From Lepas anatifera (taxonomy: Eukaryota > Arthropoda > Thecostraca > Lepadidae): 64,000 nt of DNA. The notes under the pieces were generated by a model, which was not told the origin of the DNA, searched no databases, and saw only the letters and a list, made by a program, of their open reading frames with translations. Location: NCBI GenBank assembly GCA_034440635.1, contig JAOTON010001130.1, forward strand, positions 972,001-1,036,000, in the 5' to 3' direction. Of the stretch, positions 34,110 to 45,857 are shown piece after piece (positions within the stretch are counted from its first letter, which is position 1; each line of letters starts with the position of its first letter). The translations under genes and the position numbers were made by a program.

Positions 34110-36849
34110 CTTTGTCGATGGCTTAGGAACCGCCAACGCTAAGAGAAATGTGGTTTAACGCGACCAGACTCATTTCACAAGGCTACGACAAGTTATTGTA
34201 ATTGTTTAACGTATGGCTGCTGGTTAGCCGGGTCACCCCTAATATCTGACAAGCAGTCACCAAAGCAATTTAGTATGTGTATGCAGTTTTGGATGACTAA
34301 CCTCCCTTTTCCAGGCGTTGCACAGACGGTGTAAGTCACTGCCTAATAAAAGACGTACCCTTCTACAACATTACCACGCACTTCAAACGCCAAGAATACC
34401 GATTTCCTGCTTACTGCCGCGTCGAGAAGTAAAGCAAAACTGAACTGGAAAATTGAAATGCACGCGCCAGCACTTCCGGGATCTTCTCATTCAAATGCCC
34501 TCAAATGACTCCAGCACATGGCGTCAGTTAATCCGTCTTGCACGCTCTCCTGGCGTAGATTTAATCTCTCGGGATATTTACGCTTTGGCATTGTCATTTT
34601 TAAGTCACACGCGTTTTAAGTTGATCATAGTATATTCTGACTCCACATAATCGTGTCTAAAAACGCAACTCACCGGAAGCAAATGGAGTCATTCTATTTA
34701 ACGGCGGGTGTCAGTTTTAGGATTGGTGCTATTCAACGCCAGAAAGAGCATCGAGATACTCAAGGTAAAATGAAAAGGAGCAAAATTATACCTACAGAGT
34801 TATTTCACCACTGTTGAGCGCTCATTGAATTACGCAAGAGCGTACAAATACATCACATAGTTTCATTTGAGATCAGATTTCGGCGTCGTGGAATCGAAAT
34901 GTTCCTTTCAACTTCGTGATGCCGGAATATACAGATGACGGGGGTGTGAAAATTTCTCTCCGTGTGTGTTTAATGCTGAAAACTTCACCAAAACTGGAAG
35001 TAGTTTACTTGTCCATAAAGTAAAACATTTACAGATATTTGTCAATGCTTTATATTTGGTCTCTTTGGTCCATAAAAATGAGTCTGAACTTGATGTGTTT
35101 GATTGGTTTGAAATTGGTTTGCCTTAGAAAGGTTTTACATGACAAAAGATTCCCTTCGAAAGGATAAAGTTTTCTTCTGGACAGCCTCAAAGGACATGCT
35201 ACACCGTGGCGGATCCAGGGGCAAACAAGGTATTCTTTTCCCCAAACGGAGATGATTGGAGCAAAACTACGTTTTTGCCCCTCCCCCAAAGCTGTCGGCC
35301 CCCTTTTTGCCCCGACTCATTTTTAGTTTAAAAGCAAGGTTTTGGTGCTTCAACTCTCAACTTGAAATAGAACCAGTCTACTTCAGTGTAAAAACTGGAC
35401 CTTGGGGAGCAAAAACAAGCCTCTTGTGGCCACTTCTTTCACCCCGTGAGGTTTTTTCTTGCTCATGGACATTTTGGGTTTACCCCGAGAACCTACCGTC
35501 TAGTTAAAGGGAGATACGCGAAAAAATTATTATTGTGGTTTCTTGCTATTTGAAAAATCCTGATACCAAAACTATTAATTATTTTTGTATCTTCGGCAAA
35601 AGTTTGGGAGGTCACTCACTTATTATCAAAATAGGTTAACAGTTTCGATAAAATGTCCATCACTTACCCATGCCCATACCCATCACTTACTTTTCGAAAA
35701 CTATTTTAAGTTGAAAAGTAATGTTTTTATAATACAAATGTTTGCTTTCCTGTATTTGTATTTGAATTAATTTTAAAAAGCTTTTAAAAACTACAAAATG
35801 AATTAGTTTGACCTAGAAACGGAAAAAAAACTTAATTAGTCAAGTCTTCATCGGTTTCGTACCTCGGGTCTTGAGCCATTTTCTGCTTTCACCCGAGGAT
35901 GACAAAAATTTTGCGTCAGATAGGTCACGTGACCCCGGTTTGAGAATTCCTAAGCTTCTGATTGGTTAATTGTGATTTCTTTTAAGCCCTATCTTTCTGT
36001 TTCAAAAGAGTTTTGGAATGTTGTTTTTCTAAAGTATTTTTTTCTGTAGTAGTCCAAAGTTTTACATCACTGTTTAGGATAGATATGACCTAATTCTTAG
36101 AGAAATTGATAGCCTTGGCCGTGTGTACGTTATATACATCGATATGAGGTGTACCGGTAAAGTCGTTTAGAAATGTTGACTTTGAAAGCAATTTTAAGGC
36201 ATTTGCAGGGCGAATTCGCAAAAATGGGAATAGGACTTCTGAAACAACTTTTTGTAACTTTTTGATATAGCCAATAATTTTTTTTCGCGTATCTCCCTTT
36301 AAATCATGGCAAAATGTCTCACTGTGCGATTTTTTTTACTCTGGCTTACGCTTCCATACCTGCCGGCTAGATTCACCACTGATGCTGCATACCTAACTTC
36401 ATAATATTTATGCCTTATTAGAGAAATCGCAGTTACTGGCGCAAATCATTTGTTTATGGTGTCATGTAGCAATGTAAACATACAAACGAGCGTGTCTGGC
36501 TGCTAATGTTTATGCGGGAGATACGCCTCGGAAGGGTCTGGTTAGTTTTTGTGGGGTATGCTGTGGTAGACAGAAGACGGTTTTTTTTGTGTGGGCCAAA
36601 AACTGTGTGTCTGAATTTATATAAGGAGGATGTGACGGCATGCTACAAGAGTGGCTCAGCAGTCGTTACGTAAATGACATGTTGCGAGAGCGGAGGGTGG
36701 CAGCTTAGATTATAGGAAAGATCTGGACACAGTTAACTTTGAATGTGCTGGCAGTAGTCCTGCAAACACGGAGTGACATTTACCAACTACTTGACAACTC
36801 CCACACTCGGCACTCGCGTCCGTTCTCGGATGCAACGACAAGGCCAGGC
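34110..36849. other. Intron B; no gene recognised
   Basis: It contains a single GGCGGATCCAGGGG terminus at about 35204. Otherwise it is AT-rich sequence without supported features. Confidence 0.4.
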
Positions 36850-36858
36850 GTGGGGCAG

Positions 36859-39800
36859 TAGGGTGTCCCAAAATACCACTTTTTCGTCTGTGCAAGCTTG
36901 CCGGTTGACACCGCATTCTCCTTTGAGTTAATAATGAGCATGCAAAATTTGGATTCGATCCTTTGAGGTTTGGTCCCCCCCCGCCCCCCCAAAACTGGTG
37001 AAAATCGAAAATCGTTGAATTGGCTCGAAAATGGGTTCATTAGAAAGCTTATGACAGAGGAAAACATATTTCCCTCATACAAATTGATGTAAAACCACTT
37101 ATTCAACGTTTTAGAGAGCTAAGAAGTTCCGAATTGTGGTATCACTGGCCAGAGGCGGATCTGATAAACTTTTTTGGGGCAGCATGAGCAAAATGGGAAA
37201 AAGTGTCTTTTTTTCAAGAAAATAGACCTCAATTGGCCAAAGCGAGTAGAGTTTTATCACTTTTAAGGGGATGACTGGATTGGTTTTCCTTGCATCCGCT
37301 ACTGGTATGGACATGACAAATTATAAATTGTACTGCGCCTGATTTCGGGAAACAAAGCCATTTGCGGCATCACTACGGATATAAGTGCATGGTACCATTG
37401 TGACCGTTGGAATGAATATTCCATGTGTTCGTTCCTTTACAGAGTTGTCGTGTCATGAGTAATTTGCATTTAATGTTGAAGCGGTCTTCCTGAAGCAAAT
37501 TGTACGATGCCTTCAGCATACTCGAAGAAAAGATACAATCATGAAGAAGAGACAAGTCAGCAACGGGAAAAACATGCAGGCCGACCTCTGAAGTACTCCT
37601 TTACACCGTTGTTACCGTTAGAAGAAATATACCATGTTTTTGTTCCTTTACAGAATTGTCGTGTCAGGAGTAATTAAGGTGTCCCAAAATACCACTTTTT
37701 CGTCTGTGCAAGCCTGCCAGTTGACACCGCATTCTCCTTTGAGTTAATAATGAGCATGCAAAATTTTGAATCGATGCTTTGAGGTTTGGTCTCCCCGCCC
37801 CCTTTAACTGATGAAAATGGAAAACCGTTGTATTGGCTTGAAAATTGGTTTATATGAAAGCTTATGACAGAAAAACCTATTTCCCTCATTCAACTTGATG
37901 TAAAACCACTTCTTGATGCTTTTATGGAGCTAAGAAGTTTCGAATTGCGAGATCACTGGCCAGAGGTGGATCTTATAAACTTTTTTGGGGGTATCGCGGG
38001 AAATGTGGGGAAAATTATTGTTTTTTTCAAGAAAATGGACCAGAATCATCACAGTCTGTACAATTTAACCGCTTTCAAGGGCATAGCTAGATTTCTTTTC
38101 CCTGGGACTGTGAATGGCATGGAAAGTGGGCGTTCATTGCACAAATATGATTGTTTCATTTTTTTCGCAACCGATTGGTGCAGTCAAAACGACACACCAT
38201 ATCATCAAGCCAATGGCTTTAATGTGTTTATTCGGAAGCCCATGAATGGGAAAGGAAACTTGTTCTCAGACAAAATGTTGTTAGACTGCTCCTTCTAGTT
38301 CTATATTAATATTTTAAACGTGCACGCCATCCAGCTCTTTTTCGAGATTCGGCGCTTGGAGACGGTGTGCGCAGGCTACTGTCAGTTCCGAGCCCTCATG
38401 TCACCTTCACGGGCAACGTCGGTGTAGTCCATGATGTATTTCACCGATCGTTCCGCGCTGTCGTTTGTGACTGCTAGATTTTCCATGAAAGCGTTCATAC
38501 AGATGAAGTCTGTATCACTCGCCGATTCCTGGGTGGTAAGCACTGGTTGCTGACGTTCATCCACCTGAATGCCAGCCAGGAGTGCGGTCGGATGAAGTTA
38601 CAGAGCCTCAGCTTATCTGCTCCTGACAACATCGGTTTTCCCTGTGCCAATGTTCCTGGCTATGTGACTGTCAGGGAGTGCAGCTGCTACCTCTGCATTT
38701 TCATCTGTTGACACACCCTCACCAAACAACCAGAGGACGGCGTTTTCCCCGTGAGATGCCAGGGTTGACGCATGATAGAGCACTGTGTGGCTTTCGCAGC
38801 ACTTGGTAGCTGCCCTGAATAGGTCTTCATGTCCTGGAACAGCCTGAGGTCAAACCGTGGAGTTCCCGCAGTCAGTAGGGCCTGCAAGAAGTATGGGTCA
38901 TGAAAGAGGGCGATTAGCTCTGCAATCTGCTTGACTTGAAGGTGCTCGGCGGGGGCCATGGAGGGCTTGTCGAAGAGTATCGCCAGAAAAACAACAACAA
39001 AGAACAGCGTGAGCAGAAAATATTTTATCTAATTCTAGGATTAGGCACCTGGTGTTGATTCATGAAGAAACTGAAGTCCTCTTGCGAAGAAGGATTGTTG
39101 TTAGACCTCATGATCATTTGCAGGTTCCTTAAGAACTTGTCACTGTTACCATGAAAATAATAACCGACTGCCATGAGCTGGCGATGAAATTAATAGAGCT
39201 GGCGCTGAAATGGAAGTGTTTCTCGATTCAGATATCAGTATTACCTTAACCACACGCCTAGCGTATGCATGACACATTTTTACAGCTGCCGTAAACAGTA
39301 TTGCAGGGCACTCGAACGGTGACTTATATCGCCTGGACCTCTAAAGCGATCTATCCAGCTAGTTAGTGCTTCGTTGCATTAGGCTCTTGTATGCGGAGGG
39401 CTCGGTACCTTTGGAGGATTTTACGCTTGGTCGGTAGCTGATTGGCAGGCAGCTGAAGGGATTTACCAACAAGGTCATCTCATCGTTTCAACTGATGCCT
39501 GGACTACTTCAGAGGTCAGTCCGCATGTTTTTTTCCGTCGCTGACTTCTCCCTTCTTCATCATTGGATCTTTTCTTCGAGTATGCTGAAGGCATCGTACA
39601 ATTTGCTTCAGGTAGACTGCTTTAACATTAAATGCAAATTAGTCATGACACAACTCTGCAAAGGAACGAAAACATGGAATATTCTATCTAACGGTCGCAA
39701 TGGTACCATGCACTTATATCCGTAGTGATGCAGCAAATGGCTTTGTTTCCCGAAATCAGGCGAAGTACAATATATAGTTTGTCATGTCCATACCAGTGGC

Positions 39801-40238
39801 GGATGCAAGGAAAACCAATCCAGCCATCCCCTTAAAAGTGATAAACTCTACTCGCTTTGGCCAATTGAGGTCTATTTTCTTGAAAACAAGACACTGTTTT
39901 CCCATTTTGCTCATGTTACCCCCAAAAAAATTATTAGATCCGCCTCTGGCCAGTGATACCACAATTCGGAACTTCTTAGCTCTCTAAAACGTTGAAGAAG
40001 TGGTTTTACATCAATTTGTATGAGGGAAATATGTTTTCCTCTGTCATAAGCTTTCGAATGAACCCATTTTCGAGCCGATTCAACGATTTTCGATTTTCAC
40101 CAGTTTTGGCGGGGCGGGGGGGACCAAACCTCAAAGGATCGAAACCAAATTTTGCATGCTCATTATTAACTCAAAGGAGAATGCAGTGTCAACCGGCAAG
40201 CTTGCACAGACGAAAAAGTGGTATTTTGGGACACCCTA
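36859..40238. mobile_element. Foldback/MULE-like transposon with ~735-bp inverted arms and 9-bp target duplication
   Basis: The outer ends read TAGGGTGTCCCAAAATACC and its exact inverse. GTGGGGCAG directly abuts both ends (36850-36858 and 40239-40247), a 9-bp target site duplication. The arms run 36859-37593 and 39505-40238. The left arm start is duplicated in direct orientation at 37677-37990, and 37607-37673 copies 37399-37466. Long terminal inverted repeats with 9-bp duplications are typical of Mutator-like and foldback elements. The middle holds a decayed - strand gene (38382-38959). Confidence 0.85.
38382..38959 (-). pseudogene. Decayed cargo gene inside the foldback element
   Basis: Two - strand frames (38687-38959, 38382-38564) plus the frame between them show HLQVKQIAELIALFHDPYF, FDLRLFQDMKTY, a KPMLSGADKLRLCNF stretch and VTNDSAERSVKYI. 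Stops and frameshifts separate them. The order recalls arthropod proteins of unknown function that I remember as recurring in genomes and ending near a V-ND-AERGVKLI motif, but I cannot name the family. It could be an element gene or a captured host gene. Confidence 0.45.
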
Positions 40239-41519
40239 GTGGGGCAGCACTCAGCCGGTTATTGACCCGCCGGTCTGAAGGTTTACTTCAGTGCGGTTTG
40301 CAGTTTACTTCATAGGAAACCAAGCCTTGTGATGAGTGCAATATAAGAACGATACTCGATTTCGTGTTATTTCAAAGATGATGAGTACAGAGGAAAGTAA
40401 CAGCTGTTCATGCTGAAGCCCAATCTTGCAGCATTCCCCCAAAGTCCACCTGGTGCCGCTCATGCATGCTTCTTACGCCGCGTGGGAACACTGGTGAGGT
40501 GCATGTTGGCCGGTTCCAGCCGGGCGTGGGAATTACCAATTACCTGGTCATTAGACCAAGTCGTCAGAAAATCATTTCCGATTTCGGATTAAGAGTAGTG
40601 ATTTTATTATGTCATATGTTGGAAACATGATGCAAGCAAAGCAAATCCAATGAATCTACGTTTAATGGGCGCGGAACGGCCTTTTCTGAAGGCATGTTTT
40701 CAGTAGGACGGCGTTGAAGTCTCCATTGACTTCACTACGCATTGTTGTCAGTATCCTTGCAGCACGATAACTTGGTTACCAATATCAAAACGTCGGATCT
40801 ATTTGCACCCGACCTGTAGCCAGGCGAATGCACTGGATACCCGGGCAGCTGCTGTGAGGCCAAGGCACCCTCTGGTCCTTTCCTGGTCACCCCCTTGCAT
40901 TGAAGATAGGTGGATTTCTCGAGTTTTGAACCTTAACAACTTTGGAAATTGTTGACGTTTAAAGTGAATGTGGCACCTTGGTCGAATCCTGGAATTTAGT
41001 GTGATTAGGGATACTTTTAACCGAAAATTATGGAACCGCCCATGATTTTTCTGAAAAAAATGTACAATAAGCTCAATATTTTCATTTTAGAAATGCTCCT
41101 CTAGGAAAAGAGATAAATATCTACCTGTGAAAGATGTCATGATCTGGCAACCACTACCATATTTAATAGGCTTCAAGGGCTTCGATTGTCTGATATTCAC
41201 CATGACGTCAGCATATGTCGTCCCACCATCAACTGGCAAATGTGGCCTGCTGCTCAGGGTACATGAGGTGTACATTTCAGGTAGGTTTTAGCTTTTATAT
41301 ACGGAAGCTTCGAGTTTTACGACAAATGAGATATTGAGTACCGAGATTTCCGGCATGCTTTACAACTTGGCTTTCTCAGGCAAAATCACGCTATAAAGGT
41401 GCCACACTCCCTCTAACGACGCACCAACCTCTTGAATTATACGGTGTCGCCAACTCTCATCCTGTTAGGAGGGCTAGTCAGGTTGCCCTCATTCATTGTC
41501 TCACTCCCATTCACTGTCC

Positions 41520-41605
41520 CTGCCGGGGATTTGAACCCGGAACCTATAGTGCAGGATACAGATGTGCTGCCTACTGCAACACAGCACACCCCCTCCCCCT
41601 TAATG
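41520..41605 (-). mobile_element. tRNA-like SINE fragment, left arm
   Basis: On the - strand it contains TTGCAGTAGGCAGC and CGGGTTCAAATCCCC, a good polymerase III B box. It is the mirror copy of 42321-42395. Confidence 0.4.
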
Positions 41606-41988
41606 ACTTTGGCTGGTCAGCTGGTTGAGCTTTTTCTCTGTTGAGCACCTACTCAGATTTGGGTCTGGCTACGAGCGTGGTTTGTATGTGAGACCTTGGA
41701 GTAAAACAGTGTAGTAATGTAATAATCAAATATCAGACTGGAGGCTGTAGGTATGCACCCTGCGTCATGGGCTTTTTGAGACACACAGTTCTGAAAAACC
41801 GGAATGACGATTAATTCTATTTGTTTGCCGTACTTTTTGTCTGACGCATGCTGAATGCTGTGAGTATGTCTTAATCACCATCATACATTTGCAGCTGACC
41901 TAGAAACTAGAATATCCTACACACATTGCACAATACAGATCGATTCCGTAGTACATTAGACATGAGTTCTACTTGTTATCCATCCTTT

Positions 41989-42228
41989 CTATAAGCAGAC
42001 CATTGCGTGGTCATTCCTGGGCCTCACTTTGCCGGTCATCTGCCTGTGAGTAAGCCTAGCCCTGATGAAGCCGTCCCTCCTGTCGTATCCGAACACAGCC
42101 TCGGAGTCGGCCGTTACCTCCTTCACACACAGTTCCACGCCCTGACCATGAACGAGTAAGTCGACAGTTTCCATAGAAGTTGTCTGGAACATCTTGATCT
42201 CCTCGGCAAGAAGGCTCAGAGTGAGCAC
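41989..42228 (-). CDS. Unrecognised 79-aa frame in the foldback element centre
   Basis: The frame includes LLAEEIKMFQTTSMETVDLL and EAVFGYDRRDGFIRARLTH, ending HAMVCL-stop. It has regular protein-like composition and is not part of the inverted arms. Upstream on the - strand the frame continues open to about 42245. I do not recognise it. It may be the last exon of a captured host gene or of an element gene. Confidence 0.3.
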   Translation of the reverse strand: MLTLSLLAEEIKMFQTTSMETVDLLVHGQGVELCVKEVTADSEAVFGYDRRDGFIRARLTHRQMTGKVRPRNDHAMVCL

Positions 42229-42320
42229 AGGGTAGCATACCTACAGCCTATGAGTAGGTGCTCAACTAGAGAAAAAGCTCAACCAGCTGACTAGCCAAAG
42301 TTATTAAGGGTGGGGGAGGG

Positions 42321-42395
42321 GGGTGCTGTCTTGCAGTAGGCAGCACATCTGTATCCTACACCATAGGTTCCGGGTTCAAATCTCCGGCAGGGACA
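42321..42395 (+). mobile_element. tRNA-like SINE fragment, right arm
   Basis: TTGCAGTAGGCAGCACATC followed by CCGGGTTCAAATCTCC, resembling A- and B-box regions. It is not a functional tRNA. Confidence 0.4.
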
Positions 42396-43348
42396 GTGAA
42401 TGAGGACAGCCTGACTATCCCTCACAACAGGATGAGAGTTGGCGACACCGTATAATTCAAGAGGTTGGTGCGTCGTTAGAGGGAGTGTGGCACCTTTATA
42501 ACGTGATTTTGCCTGAGATAGCCAAGTTGTAAAGCATGCCGGAAAACCCGGTACTCAATATCTCATTTGTATTGAAACTCGAAGGTTCCGTAGATAAAAG
42601 CTAAAACCTACCTGAAATGTACCCCTCATGTACCCTGAGCAGCAGGCCACATTTGTCAGTTGTTGGTGGGACGACATATGCTGACGTCGCGGTGAATATC
42701 CGACAATCGAAGTCCTTGAAGCCTATTGAATATGGTAGTGGTTGCCAGATCATGACATCTTTCACAGGTATATATTTATTTTTCCCCTAGAGGCGCATTG
42801 TAAAAATCAAAATATTGAGCTTATTGTACTTTTTTCAGAAAAATCATGGACGGTTCCATAGTTTTCGGTTACAAGTACCCCTAATTACACTAAATTCCAG
42901 GATTCGACCAAGGTGCCACATTCACTTTAAACGTCAACAATTTCCAAAGTTGTTAAGGTTCAAAACTCGGGAAATCCACCTATCTTCAATGCAATGGGGT
43001 GACCAGGAAAGGACCAGAGGGTGCCCTGGCCTCTCAGCAGCTGCCTGGGTTTCCAGTGCATCCGCCTGGCTACAGGTCGGGTGCAAACAGATCCGACGTT
43101 TTGATATTGGTGACCAAGTTACCGTGCTGCAATGATACTGACAACAATGCATCGTGAAGTCAATGGAGACTGCAACGCCGTCCTACTGAAAATATGCCTT
43201 CAGAAAAGGCTGTTCCGCGCCCATTAAACGTAGGTTCATCGGATTTGTTTTGCTTGCATCATGTTTGCAACATATCATGACATAGTAAAATCACTACTCT
43301 TAATCCGAAATCGGAAATTATTTTCTGACGACTTGGTCTACTGGTCAT

Positions 43349-43883
43349 GTCATCGCGTATAAACAGAACTAGTGAGTTGGGTCAGTTATGTGAACAGAAT
43401 CCTCCGTCAACGTGCCGTTCAGCGAAACAATTTGAATTCCATGAGCACTGCATCACAACTAAAATGGCCAGGGACATGAAACTGTGGAGAGTTATGATAC
43501 AAATGATGAATAGTTCCATTTCTGTTTTTGATAAGAATCATAAGACCGGTAGTATTGGCCAGAAAAAAAACGGATCCTGGAATGCAATAAGAACGACCAT
43601 TTGTGTTCGGAAAAAAGTCTGATATGTGCATCGAAAGTCCGAATATTACAGTGCTCCTCCCCGTTGGAGATTACTTGTTTGATTCGTCCTTCATCCCCAG
43701 TGTTGTCTTGTTACATCAGGCTCTTGAGGTGTCTCCGGGGAGGAAATCTTAAAGGCTAAGGTCAGCCAAGTAGGGTGGACAACTGAACGCGTCACTTTAA
43801 GCAATCACACGGCCCGCCAGTGTTGCTGGAGCCAAGGGGCCGTCTCAGCAATTGCTAAATGATGGAATCACAAAATGTATGCC
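43349..43883. other. Intron B; nothing recognised
   Basis: The 91-aa + frame at 43347-43622 shows no family feature. Confidence 0.35.
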
Positions 43884-43887
43884 TTAA

Positions 43888-44335
43888 AGGGAATGTGGCA
43901 CCTTGATCGAATCCTGGAATTTAGTGAAATTAAGCGTACTTTTAGCCAAAAATAATGAAACCACTCATGATTTCTCTGAAAAATGTACAATAAGCTCAAT
44001 ATTTGGTTTTTAAAAATACTCCTCTAGAAAAAGAAATAAATATCAGACTGTGGATGATGTCACGATCTGGCAACCACTACCATACTTGAAACGATTCAAG
44101 GGCTTCGATTGGCTGATGCTCATCGTGAAGTCAGCATATGTCGTCACACCAGTAGCTCACAACAATGGCCGCCGGCGACGGGGGGCTGAGGGGGCTGGTG
44201 TCAGGTAGGTTTTAGCTTTTTCTACGGAAATATCGAGTTCCAAGTCAAATGAAATATGGAATACCGGGTTTTCCGACCTGCTTTACAACTTGGCTATCTC
44301 AGTTAAAATCACGGTGTGAAGGTGCCACATTCCCT
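43888..44335. mobile_element. 448-bp TTAA MITE (piggyBac/Kolobok-like)
   Basis: Perfect TTAA duplications sit at 43884-43887 and 44336-44339. The perfect terminal inverted repeat is AGGGAATGTGGCACCTT at the left and its inverse at the right. Two diverged copies of the same family sit in the arms of the neighbouring foldback element. It has no coding capacity. Confidence 0.85.
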
Positions 44336-44425
44336 TTAAGCTTGAGCCGTTTCTCGAGGAATCCATAAGGTGATAATTAGCTAATTTTCACTTTCTTTGC
44401 CAGGCGCCGCATGAAAATCTTTAGA

Positions 44426-44668
44426 TCATGGAAAATGTTTTGCAGTCATTTCTCTAGCCTTTGCTGGGACTGGAGAACTTAGTTTATGGCCACGCCTCCC
44501 TGTATCAGACACTGAGCCCTGTGTCAAAATTATTTTCGGACTTAGATATGAAGTTCCTTGATCGTGTTCTAACTCCTTTTTAAGAATTCGCGGAATTTCC
44601 TCTAGGGTACTGCAAGCGAGCCCGGTAGTAGAAATAATTACTAGAGCCCGCATTTGTTTTCTCTGCAC
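44426..44668 (-). CDS. Unrecognised 80-aa frame
   Basis: The frame contains ALVIISTTGLACSTLEEIPR, KKELEHDQG and SVSDTGRRGHKLSSPVPAKA. The composition looks like real protein. I suspect an old element or gene fragment but cannot assign a family. Confidence 0.3.
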   Translation of the reverse strand: MQRKQMRALVIISTTGLACSTLEEIPRILKKELEHDQGTSYLSPKIILTQGSVSDTGRRGHKLSSPVPAKAREMTAKHFP

Positions 44669-45058
44669 TCAGCCACAGCATTTTGCACCTTTTTAAAACA
44701 TATGTCAGAAAAATGTCCCAGGAATTTGTGTTCCATACGATATCAAGACGCGATATTCATGCATATTTGAGATACTTCTGTGTTAAAGCTGTCCGCTCAT
44801 TTTGAAACACCTCGTATATTTTGAATTTGGTGCGCTCCCGGACCGAGAATCGTGGTTTCGGATCCGAACCTGCCAACAGGCTGACGCTGGTTACATGCGC
44901 AGACGAGGAGCTCGGAAAACTTAGCTGGTAGGGAATTAGACTCTAATTCATGACGCCCCGAGTTTCGAGGCTACCAGGAAATGGATTATGGTTTAACCCA
45001 CTTAAGTACAATTTAAAAAAATGATGTCTTGGCGAGCTATTTTGAGCATGATCATAAA
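44669..45058. other. Intron B; nothing recognised
   Basis: No supported feature. Confidence 0.4.
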
Positions 45059-45277
45059 TATGTAAATGAGGAATAACAGCCTGATGCTCATATTATATAA
45101 AACTTTTCCGAAAATTAACAGTCAATATATTTCGCCCATGGGGTATGATCACGACAGCGAATGGACAGGTGGCAGAATTTTACAACATTTGAAAATTTAG
45201 AATTATGATACACACGCGTGGTTGCCTAATACACTTTCAACTCTTACTATATCTTGTACATACATTTCCATTCCGAG

Positions 45278-45322
<45 letters not shown>

Positions 45323-45445
45323 GTATATATATAGTAGCATTCAATTATTCTCACATTCTCCGTACATTCATTTCTAGATATAAACAGCTCACATACATTT
45401 CAACACATAGTTACAATTTATACAACTTGCCTATTATGATGATGA

Positions 45446-45706
45446 CTATTGGTATTGCATGGGCTTCAGGAGGGTCCAGGAGGATGACATTATGTTTAGC
45501 TGGGGTTTATTTTTCCGAATTTCAATAGATTCGCTGATTTTAACCTCTGCAACATCTTTGCAGAGCCTAAGAATTTTAATGTTTAGTTTAGTGTGGTCTA
45601 TATTAGTAATTTGAGGATGCTCGTTTTTTAAATGTTCGCCGAAGGGTGTATTTTTAGTTTTGTTTCTTGCGTCTCTGAGATGTTCCATGTATCTTTCTCT
45701 GATCAT
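45446..45706 (-). pseudogene. Inverted fragment of Penelope GIY-YIG endonuclease
   Basis: The frame reads RERYMEHLRDARNKTKNTPF and onward to the same C-terminus as the + strand polymerase, differing at very few residues. It lacks the GIY and YIG motifs, which lie beyond its truncation. Confidence 0.75.
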
Positions 45707-45857
45707 ACGCTTACTTTCACCTATGTAAATTTTGGAGCTATAGAATAGATATAGAATTATATCTTTTCGAATAGAATATATAAATATAGAATTATTGGAG
45801 CTATCCTAGAACAGATCATATCACAACTGCAAGTTTTTGTCCCGGCGCACATAGAAA

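Larger units (their letters stand above)
40552..43340. mobile_element. Foldback transposon with ~1.1-kb inverted arms and 8-bp target duplication
   Basis: The ends are TAGACCAAGTCGTCAG and its inverse. CTGGTCAT flanks both sides (40544-40551 and 43341-43348). The arms span about 40552-41665 and 42250-43340. Each arm carries the same nested TTAA MITE (40963-41412, 42480-42926) and the same tRNA-like SINE. The arms were therefore either duplicated in inverted orientation or homogenised after those insertions. The centre (about 41670-42245) holds a - strand open frame. Confidence 0.85.

Noticed and set aside
37864..38298. 144-aa + frame
   Set aside because: It begins inside the duplicated foldback arm and has no recognisable domain.
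42321..42395. tRNA gene
   Set aside because: The acceptor stem does not pair, and the sequence is duplicated with the foldback arm.
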